A DNA stretch of 64,000 nt from Methanarcanum sp963640855 (GCA_963640855.1 CAVIAJ010000003.1:53921-117920), one strand, 5' to 3'; counted from the first letter of the stretch, positions 53,165 through 61,724 are shown. Program-made: numbers and translations. Notes: generated from the letters alone by a model not told the origin.

Positions 53165-54916
53165 ATGGCGATAAGGCAACCTGTTGTAAGTGTATTGGGA
53201 CATGTGGACCACGGAAAAACAAAGCTTCTCGACGCAATCAGAGGAACCTCGGTTCAGGCGAGAGAGGCCGGTGCGATTACGCAGCACATAGGTGCTACGG
53301 AAGTTCCAATAGAACACATTTACAAAGTATGCGGACCTCTTATCGGCAAGAAAAAATTCGACGTACCCGGACTGCTGTTTATCGATACGCCGGGACACCA
53401 TTCGTTCATCACCCTCAGGGCGAGAGGAGGATCTCTCGCGGATATCGCCGTTCTTGTCATCGACATAAGGGAAGGCCTTATGCCCCAGACCATCGAATCG
53501 ATTAAGATTCTGAGGCAGTACAAGACACCGTTCATCATCGCACTTAACAAAATCGATGCAATTCAGGGATGGATTTCCGAGAAGGATGCGCCTTTCGTTC
53601 TCAATGAAAAGAAACAGCAGGCTCACACCATCGCGGCATTCGAGGAAAGGATGTACGCAATTATGGGAGATCTTTCCACTCACGGAATAGGTTCGGACAG
53701 ATACGACAGAATCGACGATTTCACGAAGACGGTTGCTTTGGTGCCGATCAGCGCGAAAGAAGGAATCGGTCTTCCCGATCTTCTGCTGATGCTTATCGGT
53801 TTGGCGCAGCGTTTCCTCGAAACACAGTTGGCAAAGGCCGAAGGTCCCGGAAGAGGTACTATTCTTGAAATCAAAGAAGAAAAAGGACTCGGAAAGACAT
53901 TGGACATGATTCTTTACGACGGAGTCCTGAAGAAAGGAGATACTGTAGCACTCGGAACGAGAGGAGAGCCTGTCGTTACAAGGGTAAAAGCCATTCTCAA
54001 ACCCAAGCCTTTGGATGAAATCAGGGATCCGAGAGACCGTTTCGATTCCGTTAACGAATTACACGCCGCAGCGGGAGTCAAGCTTTCATGTCAGAACATG
54101 GACGGAGTCATTGCGGGCGCACCTATCAGAGTGATAAAGAACGCCAAAGACCCTTCGATCAAAGAAATGAAGGAAGAAGCATCCGTTAAGATCGAGGTAC
54201 AGGACCAGGGAATCACAATCAAAGCCGATGCAATCGGTTCCCTCGAAGCATTGGCATTCGAGGCGAAAGCCGCAGGCATTCCCATAAGAAAATACGGTGT
54301 CGGCGAAGTTTCGAGAAGAGATGTAGTCGAAACCGCCGCATTCACCGACCCTATGAACAGAGTTATGCTCGTGTTCAATGCAAATGTTTCCAAAGAAGCC
54401 GAAACGGAGATTTCCAACACAGGCGTGAAAGTCTTCAGCAATCAGGTTGTTTACAGACTCATCGAAGAATATCAGAAATGGGTCGACGAAGCCAAGAGGG
54501 AGAAGGATGCGGACCAGAGGATGGAGATGCCTTTCCCCGCAAAGTTCATGATTATGCCCAACTGCGTTTTCCATGCAACGAAACCCGCCATTGTCGGTGT
54601 ACGTGTGCTTGCAGGTAAAGTCAGAGCGAATCTCAGACTTATCAAGAGAGACGGTTCCGATGCAGGTAAGATCAGAAGTCTCCGTGACGGCGAAGAAGTA
54701 CTCAAGGATGCTTCGCAGGGTGACGAGGTTGCTATGGCAATCGACGGTGTTACTGTGGGAAGGCAGATTGACGTTGAAGATGTGATTTACGTTGAATTGC
54801 TGGAATCTACCATCAAAGAACTTCTCAACAGAGCCGAACTCAACGAGGATGAAAGAATGGCCCTGCAGGAATACCTCGAAATAAAGAGGAAAACGGATCC
54901 GTTTTGGGGAATGTGA
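53165..54916 (+). CDS. infB: Translation initiation factor aIF5B (IF2 family)
   Basis: 583 residues. GTPase motifs are GHVDHGKTKLLDAI (G1), DTPGHHSF (G3) and LNKIDAI (G4). Domains II-IV follow, with the aIF5B C-terminal helix. It helps join ribosomal subunits. I start at ATG 53165, seven bases after GGTGAT; the frame open to 53102 adds 21 unlikely residues. No intein is present. Confidence 0.95.
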   Translation: MAIRQPVVSVLGHVDHGKTKLLDAIRGTSVQAREAGAITQHIGATEVPIEHIYKVCGPLIGKKKFDVPGLLFIDTPGHHSFITLRARGGSLADIAVLVIDIREGLMPQTIESIKILRQYKTPFIIALNKIDAIQGWISEKDAPFVLNEKKQQAHTIAAFEERMYAIMGDLSTHGIGSDRYDRIDDFTKTVALVPISAKEGIGLPDLLLMLIGLAQRFLETQLAKAEGPGRGTILEIKEEKGLGKTLDMILYDGVLKKGDTVALGTRGEPVVTRVKAILKPKPLDEIRDPRDRFDSVNELHAAAGVKLSCQNMDGVIAGAPIRVIKNAKDPSIKEMKEEASVKIEVQDQGITIKADAIGSLEALAFEAKAAGIPIRKYGVGEVSRRDVVETAAFTDPMNRVMLVFNANVSKEAETEISNTGVKVFSNQVVYRLIEEYQKWVDEAKREKDADQRMEMPFPAKFMIMPNCVFHATKPAIVGVRVLAGKVRANLRLIKRDGSDAGKIRSLRDGEEVLKDASQGDEVAMAIDGVTVGRQIDVEDVIYVELLESTIKELLNRAELNEDERMALQEYLEIKRKTDPFWGM

Positions 54917-54926
54917 TTCCCCCAAA
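54903..54926 (+). terminator. Hairpin overlapping the infB stop codon
   Basis: TTTGGGGAAT and ATTCCCC-C-AAA pair with one bulge around GTG; the stop codon is inside the hairpin. It separates infB from the methyltransferase promoter. Confidence 0.6.
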
Positions 54927-54936
54927 CCCCTCATTT

Positions 54937-54965
54937 CGAACATGTTCGTAACATGAATTATAATC
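54937..54965 (+). promoter_or_regulatory. Operator palindrome plus TATA of the methyltransferase gene
   Basis: CGAACATGTTCG (54937-54948) is a perfect 12-bp palindrome. Nine bases later comes TTATAATC (54958-54965), a TATA-like octamer. The same two elements with the same 9-base gap lie upstream of the MFS gene at 56804-56832. Confidence 0.8.
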
Positions 54966-54985
54966 ACTCCAATTGATTTGTCTAC

Positions 54986-55005
54986 CGGGCAAAGACTTGG
55001 GAACA
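54986..55005 (+). promoter_or_regulatory. Leader element complementary to the MFS leader
   Basis: CGGGCAAAGACTTGGGAACA, about 20-40 bases after the TATA-like octamer and so at or just after the expected transcription start. It is the inverted counterpart of 56860-56879 (18 of 20 bases identical on the opposite strand; the other two form G-U pairs in RNA). Confidence 0.75.
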
Positions 55006-55024
55006 GTTGATTGAGGTGAGTACA

Positions 55025-56050
55025 TTGGCAATTACACCAAGGGAAAGATTTTTTCAGGCAATGAGATGTGAAGAAACCGACAGGCCTCCGGTCTGCGGTA
55101 TGACCACTACGGCAACTGTTGAATTGATGGACCATGTCAGCGCATGGTGGCCTGAAGCGCACCACTGCGGTAAGCAGATGGCAAAGATCGCACTGGGAGC
55201 ATACGAATTCCTGGGATTGGAATCTGTAAGGGTTCCGTACTGTCTCACATATGAGGCGGAAGCATTGGGATGCAAAATCGACTTCGGTAAGAAAAACTCG
55301 ACACCGATGGTCAAGAGCAACCCGTTCAAGGATAACATCGATGCGGATTTGGAGCTTATGAGTCCCGAAGAGATGCTGAAGATTCCGAGGAACCAGGCAA
55401 TTCTCGAAGCAGCCGATCTTATCATCAAAGAGAGAAAGGAAGATCTTCCGACACTGCTCGGAGTAACGGGACCGTTCACAATCGCAGGTCACCTGGTAGG
55501 TACCGAGAACCTGATTCTGTGGACAATCACGGAACCCGACATGGCAAAGAAGTTCTCCGACTACGCAGCCGCATACGAAAAGATGTGGCTCGAGCATGTC
55601 GAAGGCATCGGAATCGACAGTATTCAGATGTCCGAACCGACTGCGTCCTGGGATATGATTTCCCCGGATATGTTCGATGAATACGCACTCCCCAACCTGA
55701 AGAAGGTATATGCACCGCTGAAGAAGACAATGAAAGTCCTTCACATCTGCGGTAACATGCTTCCGATGCTGGAGAACATGATTCAGTCCGGTGCGACCGC
55801 ATGTTCGCTTGAGGAGAAGACCGATTCCGTAGAAGCCGTCAAACTCGCAAACAAGAGAGCGGCACTTGTCGGAAACGTCGGTGTCGTCAAACCCCTGCTC
55901 ATGGGAACCCCCGAAGATGTCAGGAATGCAGCACTGCACAGCGCAGATGCGGGATTCAACATCATCTCCGCAGGTTGCGGTATGTCCGCACTCATCAAGC
56001 AGGAGAACGTCCGCGCAATGGTCGACGCAATCGTCAACTATAAGAAATAA
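55025..56050 (+). CDS. Corrinoid protein:coenzyme M methyltransferase, MtaA/MtbA family
   Basis: 341 residues, uroporphyrinogen-decarboxylase-type barrel. The zinc ligands are visible: His240 and Cys242 in VLHICGN and Cys318 in SAGCGMS, with almost the spacing known for MtaA of Methanosarcina. It should move a methyl group from a methylated corrinoid protein to coenzyme M, the last step before methyl-CoM reductase. Methanol, methylamine or methylsulfide specificity cannot be read from sequence. The start is TTG at 55025, six bases after GAGGTGAG. The corrinoid protein and substrate methyltransferase are not adjacent. Confidence 0.9.
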   Translation: MAITPRERFFQAMRCEETDRPPVCGMTTTATVELMDHVSAWWPEAHHCGKQMAKIALGAYEFLGLESVRVPYCLTYEAEALGCKIDFGKKNSTPMVKSNPFKDNIDADLELMSPEEMLKIPRNQAILEAADLIIKERKEDLPTLLGVTGPFTIAGHLVGTENLILWTITEPDMAKKFSDYAAAYEKMWLEHVEGIGIDSIQMSEPTASWDMISPDMFDEYALPNLKKVYAPLKKTMKVLHICGNMLPMLENMIQSGATACSLEEKTDSVEAVKLANKRAALVGNVGVVKPLLMGTPEDVRNAALHSADAGFNIISAGCGMSALIKQENVRAMVDAIVNYKK

Positions 56051-56058
56051 ACCAAACA

Positions 56059-56078
56059 GACGGGGGTTACACCCCGTC
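56059..56078. terminator. Bidirectional hairpin between methyltransferase and regulator
   Basis: GACGGGG and CCCCGTC pair around GTTACA between two convergent genes; it touches the regulator stop codon. Confidence 0.65.
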
Positions 56079-56760
56079 ATCTTTTGGATATACGGCCTCT
56101 TCCGAGGTCCAGATAATATTTTATGATGTTTTTCTCGGCGTCGCGTATCAACACGGACATCGTCGATTTGGAACATCCGAATCTGTCGCAGAGGTCATCG
56201 GTTGTAATTCTCTTCGGCACTTCGTAATAGCCGTTCTCAAACGCATAACGTATGACATCTTCCTGTTTTGGAGTAAGGCTGTAGCTGTATTCCAATTCAG
56301 CCGAGAAGAGGGATGATACATAATATCCTTCACCGCGCATTCTGTTGATGAGATTCTTAATCAGTGTCTTATTCGGTGCGATAACAATCCATTCGATGAT
56401 ATCGTCGTTCAGAGGCACTGCGGATGTTATGAAACAGCCGGAGTCGGAAGCTATTCTGGCCAACCTGCAGTTCACGTTCATGATGGTGGCGAGATACTGT
56501 CCGTTTCCCGTCCTTATGATGGAGCATTCGCCCATTAAGCTGACTTCGTGTGTCGGTCCGCAGTATTTATCCAATTCTTTTGTGGGATCGATGATCTTGA
56601 TCATCGAGTACCCTGCACCGTCGCTGAGAGAGGAACACTGAACGATTTCCACCTTTCTCTCGTGGCTGAAGCAGTTGATCGGGAGAAGCAGATGGCACGG
56701 GTGTCCGTCCGGTATTTTTCCCTCAATCCTCCTGTCTACAAGCATCTTGACTTGGTGCAT
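56077..56760 (-). CDS. HTH_10 (bacterio-opsin activator-type) transcriptional regulator
   Basis: 227 residues. The C-terminal 60 residues form a clear HTH_10 domain: LTPKQEDVIRYAFENGYYEV, then RITTDDLCDRFGCSKSTMSV and LIRDAEKNIIKYYL. The N-terminal 150 residues resemble the sensory part of such proteins (PLNDDIIEWIVIAPNKTLIK) and contain several cysteines (PCHLLLPINCFS; VQCSS; GECSI; NVNCRLA) that might bind a metal or ligand. It lies between two genes that share an operator and is divergent from the MFS gene, so it is the natural candidate to control both. A minus-strand TATA-like run lies at 56781-56792. Confidence 0.85.
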   Translation of the reverse strand: MHQVKMLVDRRIEGKIPDGHPCHLLLPINCFSHERKVEIVQCSSLSDGAGYSMIKIIDPTKELDKYCGPTHEVSLMGECSIIRTGNGQYLATIMNVNCRLARIASDSGCFITSAVPLNDDIIEWIVIAPNKTLIKNLINRMRGEGYYVSSLFSAELEYSYSLTPKQEDVIRYAFENGYYEVPKRITTDDLCDRFGCSKSTMSVLIRDAEKNIIKYYLDLGRGRISKR

Positions 56761-56803
56761 GCATCCCGATAGGGTAGAGAATAAATAAAAGAATCGGCAA
56801 AAT

Positions 56804-56832
56804 CGAACATGTTCGTACTCTTTATTATAATC
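56804..56832. promoter_or_regulatory. Operator palindrome plus TATA of the MFS gene
   Basis: CGAACATGTTCG (56804-56815) and TTATAATC (56825-56832) repeat the arrangement of 54937-54965 exactly, including the following TA of the palindrome and the 9-base gap. The palindrome is also about 12 bases upstream of the likely TATA of the divergent regulator gene, so it could serve both directions. Confidence 0.8.
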
Positions 56833-56859
56833 TCAGACCGAGCTTTCGTTTCCGTACAT

Positions 56860-56879
56860 TGTTCCTGAGTCTTTGCCCG
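56860..56879 (+). promoter_or_regulatory. Leader element complementary to the methyltransferase leader
   Basis: TGTTCCTGAGTCTTTGCCCG in the MFS 5' leader, about 28-47 bases after the TATA-like octamer. Its transcript can pair along all 20 positions with the leader transcript of 54986-55005. The ribosome-binding site AGAGGAA starts five bases further on. Confidence 0.75.
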
Positions 56880-56895
56880 AGACAGAGGAATAATA

Positions 56896-58197
56896 ATGGC
56901 AATTGAAGCAGAGAAAAAGGCGAAGGTCCTGAAGTACCGCTGGGTAGTTTTCGTTACCCTTGCAATCGCGTACTTCTTCGTGTATTTTCACAGGACCACC
57001 GGAGGTGCTATCTCCGGAGAGATGCAGTCTTGGTTCGATATTACTAAGTCTGAAGTCGGAATGCTTGCATCCGCTTACCTATGGGCATACACACTGATGC
57101 AGATCCCGAGCGGAGTGCTGACGGACAAAATGGGTCCGAGAAAGGCGGCAACAATCTTCATCATCCTCCTTGCGGCGGGTTCGGCATTGTGCGCGGTTTC
57201 ATCACTCGAATCGGTTAAGAGCTACCCCATGATGTGGGTCGGTAAGTTCATCATCGGTATCGGTGCGGCGGTTATCTACATCCCGATAATGAAGGTCCTG
57301 GCTGTTTGGTTCAGAAAAGACGAATTCGCATCGATGAGCGGTGTACTGCTGCTTGTCGGTAACGTCGGAGGTATCGCAGCCGCAACACCCATGGTTATGC
57401 TGATTCAGGGACTCGGATTCGCAGACACATACTTCATCCTTACAGGTGTCACCGTAGTCATCGGTATCCTCACCTGGGTATTCGTCAGGAACCACCCCAA
57501 CGAGATGGGTCTTCCCGGAATCGAGGAGATTGTCGCAGAGGAGACCGGAGAACCTATCAAAGAATCCACATCCGCAAAGATGGGAACCACGGAAGCACTC
57601 AAGCTTACATTCACAAGCGGAATGAAATTCTGGCCTCTGGCTATTTGGTTTTTCTTCATGTACGGTACCATTATGCTCTGGCAGGCTTCGCAGGCCGGTT
57701 CCTTCTACAAGGATGTCGGCGGTCTGAGCAGCGACACATACGCCATGTTCATTACAATGGTCGGTGTGGGTATGGTCATCGGATGTCCTCTCGCAGGAAG
57801 GCTTTCCGATAAGGTACTTCACTCGAGGAAGAAGGTCATTATCATCGGTACAATTCTGTACACATTGGTATGGGCAGTCATCTGGCTCACCGGTGATAAC
57901 GTCGACTTCGTCAGCAACACCACGTACCAGTACATCATCAACTTCTGCTTCGGATTCTTCGGAGGATTCTTCGTTGTGTCCTATGCGCAGATCAAAGAAC
58001 TGTATCCCATCGCAATGGCCGGTACATCCACAGCGGCTCTGAACCTCTTCCCGTTCGCGGGAGGTGCGATTCTCGCACTGATTTCAGGACCTATCGTGGA
58101 GGCATCGTCATTCAAGACACTTTGGATGGCAGCTTTCATCATGATGGTCATCGCATGTGTATGTGCATTCCTGAGTGTTGAGAAACAGAAAGAATGA
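56896..58197 (+). CDS. Major facilitator superfamily transporter
   Basis: 433 residues, twelve membrane helices. The MFS loop 2-3 signature is SGVLTDKMGPRKAATIF, and its repeat in the second half is AGRLSDKVLHSRKKVII. The overall type is the anion/organic-solute group of MFS. The substrate is unknown; sharing an operator with a corrinoid methyltransferase suggests a methylated one-carbon compound or a precursor. AGAGGAA precedes the ATG. Confidence 0.88.
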   Translation: MAIEAEKKAKVLKYRWVVFVTLAIAYFFVYFHRTTGGAISGEMQSWFDITKSEVGMLASAYLWAYTLMQIPSGVLTDKMGPRKAATIFIILLAAGSALCAVSSLESVKSYPMMWVGKFIIGIGAAVIYIPIMKVLAVWFRKDEFASMSGVLLLVGNVGGIAAATPMVMLIQGLGFADTYFILTGVTVVIGILTWVFVRNHPNEMGLPGIEEIVAEETGEPIKESTSAKMGTTEALKLTFTSGMKFWPLAIWFFFMYGTIMLWQASQAGSFYKDVGGLSSDTYAMFITMVGVGMVIGCPLAGRLSDKVLHSRKKVIIIGTILYTLVWAVIWLTGDNVDFVSNTTYQYIINFCFGFFGGFFVVSYAQIKELYPIAMAGTSTAALNLFPFAGGAILALISGPIVEASSFKTLWMAAFIMMVIACVCAFLSVEKQKE

Positions 58198-58206
58198 AAC
58201 TTATTC

Positions 58207-58227
58207 GGGTCGGCTTAACGCCGACCC
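58207..58227 (+). terminator. Hairpin terminator after the MFS gene
   Basis: GGGTCGGC and GCCGACCC form an 8-bp stem with a TTAAC loop, followed by a CTTCTTT run. Confidence 0.75.
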
Positions 58228-58318
58228 AACCCTTCTTTAAACAAAACGGGGTGCGGCGGCTTTGTGTGTATTTCGACTGCCGTTCTCCGACACTTTTCAC
58301 ATTTTCCGTTGAGATACC

Positions 58319-58337
58319 TTTATAAATAATATTATAA
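58319..58337 (+). promoter_or_regulatory. TATA box region of the S6e operon
   Basis: A/T run TTTATAAATAATATTATAA, 25-43 bases before the S6e ATG; AGGTG at 58352-58356 is the ribosome-binding site. Confidence 0.55.
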
Positions 58338-58361
58338 TAAACAGCCTCCACAGGTGTTCAA

Positions 58362-58766
58362 ATGGTAGAGTTTAAAACTATTATCAATGACGCAAAGACA
58401 GGCAAATCGTACAACGTTGCCGTGTCAGGCCACCACGCGAACTCTCTGATCGGTAAAAACCTCGGAGAGATCGTTGACGGAATATTCGTGGGTCTCCCCG
58501 GCTACAAGCTCAAGATTACGGGCGGAAGCGACAACACAGGTGTCCCCATGAGGAAAGATATGCCCGGAAACAAGAGGAGAATGCTCCTCATGGCAGACGG
58601 ACAGTCCTTCCACGAGAAATACCCCGGACAGAGGAAGAGAGTCGCAGTCCGCGGTTCTGCAATCTCACAGTCGATCGTTCAGATCAACATGGTTGTTTCC
58701 GAATATGGACCGAAGTCCATCGAGGAATGTCTCGCGGCACCCGCTGAGAATTCCGCGGAGAACTGA
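58362..58766 (+). CDS. rps6e: Ribosomal protein S6e
   Basis: 134 residues. MVEFKTIINDAKTGKSYNVA, then KITGGSDNTGVPMRKDMPGN, is the S6e hallmark. It lacks the long phosphorylated eukaryotic tail, as expected. The stop overlaps the start of the aIF2-gamma gene by one base (TGATG). Confidence 0.97.
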   Translation: MVEFKTIINDAKTGKSYNVAVSGHHANSLIGKNLGEIVDGIFVGLPGYKLKITGGSDNTGVPMRKDMPGNKRRMLLMADGQSFHEKYPGQRKRVAVRGSAISQSIVQINMVVSEYGPKSIEECLAAPAENSAEN

Positions 58767-60004
58767 TGAAAGTTCAAAAGCAGCCCGAGATCAACATCGG
58801 TATGATCGGGCACGTCGACCACGGTAAGACAACACTTACCAAAGCTCTCAGCGGAGAGTGGGCCGACCGTCATTCCGAAGAAGTCAAGAGAGGTATCTCG
58901 ATAAGACTCGGGTATGCAGACGTAGCTTTCTACAAATGTCCCAATTGCGAAGGTTCCGCAGCTTACGGTACAAGTGCCAAATGTCCTAAGTGCGGTTCCG
59001 ATACCCAGTACCTCCAGTCGGTGTCGTTCGTCGATGCACCCGGTCACGAAACCCTCATGGCCACGATGCTGTCGGGAGCGGCGCTGATGGACGGTGCAAT
59101 CCTTCTGGTCGCTGCGAACGAGAAATGTCCTCAGCCGCAGACTAAGGAGCACCTGATGGCTCTTTCGATCATCGGTATCGAGAGAATCATCATCGTACAG
59201 AACAAAATCGATATCGTTACCCGCGAACAGGCGGTTGAGAACTTCAAGCAAATCAAAGAATTTGTGAAGGGAACAATCGCAGAGAACGCACCCATTATCC
59301 CCATTTCGGCAAACAGGGGTGTCAACATCGACAAGCTCATCGAAGCTATTGAGGAGCACATCGTCGCCCACGTCGACAGGGATACGAAGGCCACACCGCT
59401 TATGCACGTGGCACGTTCGTTCGATATCAACTCACCCGGTACAGTCCCGGCGGATCTGAAAGGCGGTGTCCTGGGAGGTTCGCTTATTCAGGGTACTCTC
59501 AAGGTCGGAGATGAAATCGAAGTAGTTCCCGGAATCAAGACCGAAGTCGGCGGAAAGGATGTGTACCAGAGAATAACCACGAAGGTAACATCTTTGGTCG
59601 CAGGCGGAAAATCCGTTAAATCCGTCAACCCTGGAGGACTGATTTCCATCGGTACTTCGCTGGATCCCTCGATTACGAAATCGGACGGTCTTACAGGAAG
59701 GATGGTCGGTGTACCCGGACATCTGCCTGCAGTCGTTCACGACTTCGTCATGAGGACGACACTGCTCGACCGTGTTGTCGGTTCCGCATCCGATCTGAAG
59801 GTTGACGAGATTAAGAGCAACGAACCTCTGATGCTCTCAATCGGTACCGCAACAACCGTCGGTATCGTCAAGAGCGGAAAAGGCGGATCGATTCAGGTCG
59901 TACTGAAGATCCCGGTATGTGTTACCGAGGGTCAGAGGGTAGCTATCTCCAGGAGAATCTCTAACAAATGGAGACTCATCGGATACGGTATCGTTGAGCT
60001 GTAA
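58766..60004 (+). CDS. eif2g: Translation initiation factor aIF2, gamma subunit
   Basis: 412 residues. GTPase motifs: GHVDHGKTTLTKAL (G1), DAPGHETLM (G3), QNKIDIV (G4). The zinc knuckle CPNCEGSAAYGTSAKCPKCG is characteristic of the gamma subunit. It carries initiator tRNA to the small subunit. Gene order S6e-aIF2-gamma-PIN is a conserved archaeal series. Confidence 0.97.
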   Translation: MKVQKQPEINIGMIGHVDHGKTTLTKALSGEWADRHSEEVKRGISIRLGYADVAFYKCPNCEGSAAYGTSAKCPKCGSDTQYLQSVSFVDAPGHETLMATMLSGAALMDGAILLVAANEKCPQPQTKEHLMALSIIGIERIIIVQNKIDIVTREQAVENFKQIKEFVKGTIAENAPIIPISANRGVNIDKLIEAIEEHIVAHVDRDTKATPLMHVARSFDINSPGTVPADLKGGVLGGSLIQGTLKVGDEIEVVPGIKTEVGGKDVYQRITTKVTSLVAGGKSVKSVNPGGLISIGTSLDPSITKSDGLTGRMVGVPGHLPAVVHDFVMRTTLLDRVVGSASDLKVDEIKSNEPLMLSIGTATTVGIVKSGKGGSIQVVLKIPVCVTEGQRVAISRRISNKWRLIGYGIVEL

Positions 60005-60006
60005 TC

Positions 60007-60363
60007 ATGCAGACGGTCGTATTGGACACAAACGCATTACTCATGCCCTTTGAGATGAGGATGAATCTCGATCTCTCCGTGCAGAATCTGCTCGGAGAGG
60101 TCAGATTTGTCGTTCCCGGACCTTTAGTCGGGGAGCTGAAACATCTCGACAACAAATATGCCGGCGCAGCGTTGACGCTCGCCAGAAAATACGAAATTAT
60201 TCCGACGGAAGCGACAGGTGACAATTCCGTTATCGAACTTGCACTTAAGACCGGCGGATATGTTCTTACCAACGATAAGATTCTGAGAGGAAGACTAAGA
60301 AAGGCAGGTGTATCCCTGATTTACTTACGTTCGGGGACACACCTGGTTGTCGAGAAAGTTTAG
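60007..60363 (+). CDS. PIN-domain nuclease (Fcf1/Utp24-like), UAG stop
   Basis: 118 residues. Acidic active-site residues appear in VVLDTNALL, GELKHL, GDNSVIELAL and LTNDKILRGRL, the full PIN set. Archaeal relatives next to aIF2-gamma are thought to act in rRNA processing. It ends in TAG at 60361-60363, the only UAG stop I found among the genes here. If UAG were read, the protein would gain about 31 residues before TAA. It overlaps the convergent marker-8 gene by four bases. Confidence 0.85.
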   Translation: MQTVVLDTNALLMPFEMRMNLDLSVQNLLGEVRFVVPGPLVGELKHLDNKYAGAALTLARKYEIIPTEATGDNSVIELALKTGGYVLTNDKILRGRLRKAGVSLIYLRSGTHLVVEKV

Positions 60364-61178
60364 AGTAATGGTTCAGGATCTTCTTCGAGAACCATATCGG
60401 GTTTTCTTCCGAGTTGGTCGAGCTTCGCTTTCATTATTTCCGCACCGATCTCGGATGCCGCATAAACCGGAACCTTAGTTCCCGCCTGTAATACGGCTTT
60501 GGTCTTGGCGACTTCTCTGATGTACTTCGAAGCACATGACGTTATAATATCGCATGTTTCGAACAGAATCTCTGCATCTTTCTCGGATGTACCGGTGGTG
60601 TGGACTGCTATGATCACGGTGTTCATACCGAAGCAGTCTCTGATTTCCTGTGCATCCTTTGCGGATGCTACGGTAACCGCTACTCTGTGGTATTTCATGT
60701 GATACGCTTTCGCAACACCTTCGAACTGATCGATTTTTGCAGTAAGGGGATCTAATAATCTTTCACTGCCGATGTCGTTCACAACTTTCTCGATAGGTTC
60801 CGTTTCGATTATCCCGGAAATACGTCCGCCCATTCCCTGAACTATTTCGGGATCGTCCAATACGACGGTACCGCAGCCGTCGGCTGCGATAACCGCCGCA
60901 TTGATTATTCCTTTTTCCAAAGCAAGACTCAACATCTCGGAAACGCCGAAACTGAGGAAATCTTTCATCCTCGTTTCACGGTTGTCGTTGCACATACCGA
61001 ATTTTTCAATGCGGAATTCCACATTTTTTCTTATGGATTCGCAGTTGAGTTCGTCTATTCCGCGGTATTTTTTGAACAGAGGGCAGTATTTCACTTTCGG
61101 TTCGGTCACATCGACGACTTTACCGTCTTCGATTGTGACTTTGGACATACCGAGCATTTCCATGATGTGTTTCGTCAT
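60360..61178 (-). CDS. Methanogenesis marker protein 8 (DUF2099)
   Basis: 272 residues. VIAADGCGTVVLDDPEIVQG, then GRISGIIETEP, and the cysteine-containing VKYCPLFKKYRGI and CDIITSCASKYIRE, are features I recognise from the marker-8 family, which is found in methanogens. The function is unknown. It is ten bases or less from the cyclophilin gene upstream and probably shares its transcript. It supports the assignment to a methanogen. Confidence 0.85.
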   Translation of the reverse strand: MTKHIMEMLGMSKVTIEDGKVVDVTEPKVKYCPLFKKYRGIDELNCESIRKNVEFRIEKFGMCNDNRETRMKDFLSFGVSEMLSLALEKGIINAAVIAADGCGTVVLDDPEIVQGMGGRISGIIETEPIEKVVNDIGSERLLDPLTAKIDQFEGVAKAYHMKYHRVAVTVASAKDAQEIRDCFGMNTVIIAVHTTGTSEKDAEILFETCDIITSCASKYIREVAKTKAVLQAGTKVPVYAASEIGAEIMKAKLDQLGRKPDMVLEEDPEPLL

Positions 61179-61187
61179 GAAATCACC

Positions 61188-61673
61188 TTATTCGATGACT
61201 TCTGCGGAGATGATTTTCTTTTCTTCTACGGGCCTGTCCTGATAGTCCGTTTCGGACCTTTCGATCTTCAGGACCACTTCGTAGCTTTCTTTATCTGCGC
61301 ACTCACCGAAGACGGGGTGTTTGGAAGGTGTTCTCATATCGTCCCAGTCGAGGTATTTGTTATCGGCTGTGTTGATGAAGAACTGGCTTCCGCCTGTGTT
61401 CGGATGGCCTGTGTTCGCCATGGAGATTGTTCCTCTTACGTTGGAGTGTCCCTTGACAAATTCATCCTGAATGTTGTATCCGGGTCCGCCCATACCGGTT
61501 CCTGTGGGGTCTCCGCCCTGAATCATGAATCCTTCGATAACTCTGTGGAAGATGACTCCGTCGTAGAATCCTTCTTTTGCGAGTTTGACGAAGTTACCTG
61601 CGGTAACAGGCATGTCCGAATACATATCGAGTCTGATGTCACCGACGTTGGTGTGCAAAATCACTCTTGTCAT
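61188..61673 (-). CDS. Cyclophilin-type peptidyl-prolyl isomerase
   Basis: 161 residues. FHRVIEGFMIQGGDPTGTGM, then SMANTGHPNTGGSQFFI, hold the catalytic arginine and the substrate-binding stretch. It is cytoplasmic, with no signal peptide, and assists protein folding. It is upstream of the marker-8 gene. Confidence 0.95.
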   Translation of the reverse strand: MTRVILHTNVGDIRLDMYSDMPVTAGNFVKLAKEGFYDGVIFHRVIEGFMIQGGDPTGTGMGGPGYNIQDEFVKGHSNVRGTISMANTGHPNTGGSQFFINTADNKYLDWDDMRTPSKHPVFGECADKESYEVVLKIERSETDYQDRPVEEKKIISAEVIE

Positions 61674-61724
61674 GTTGATGTGTATTGTGGCATCAGATAA
61701 TAATTGTTGACCGTCGGAAGATGT

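Noticed and set aside
55007..55024. TTG at 55007 as the methyltransferase start
   Set aside because: It has no ribosome-binding site upstream, whereas GAGGTGAG sits six bases before the TTG at 55025.
54086..56176. Very long open frame (696 codons) on the minus strand across infB and the methyltransferase gene
   Set aside because: It lies antisense to two certain genes, is rich in cysteine and histidine with no domain pattern, and has no promoter or terminator of its own. It is a codon-usage shadow.
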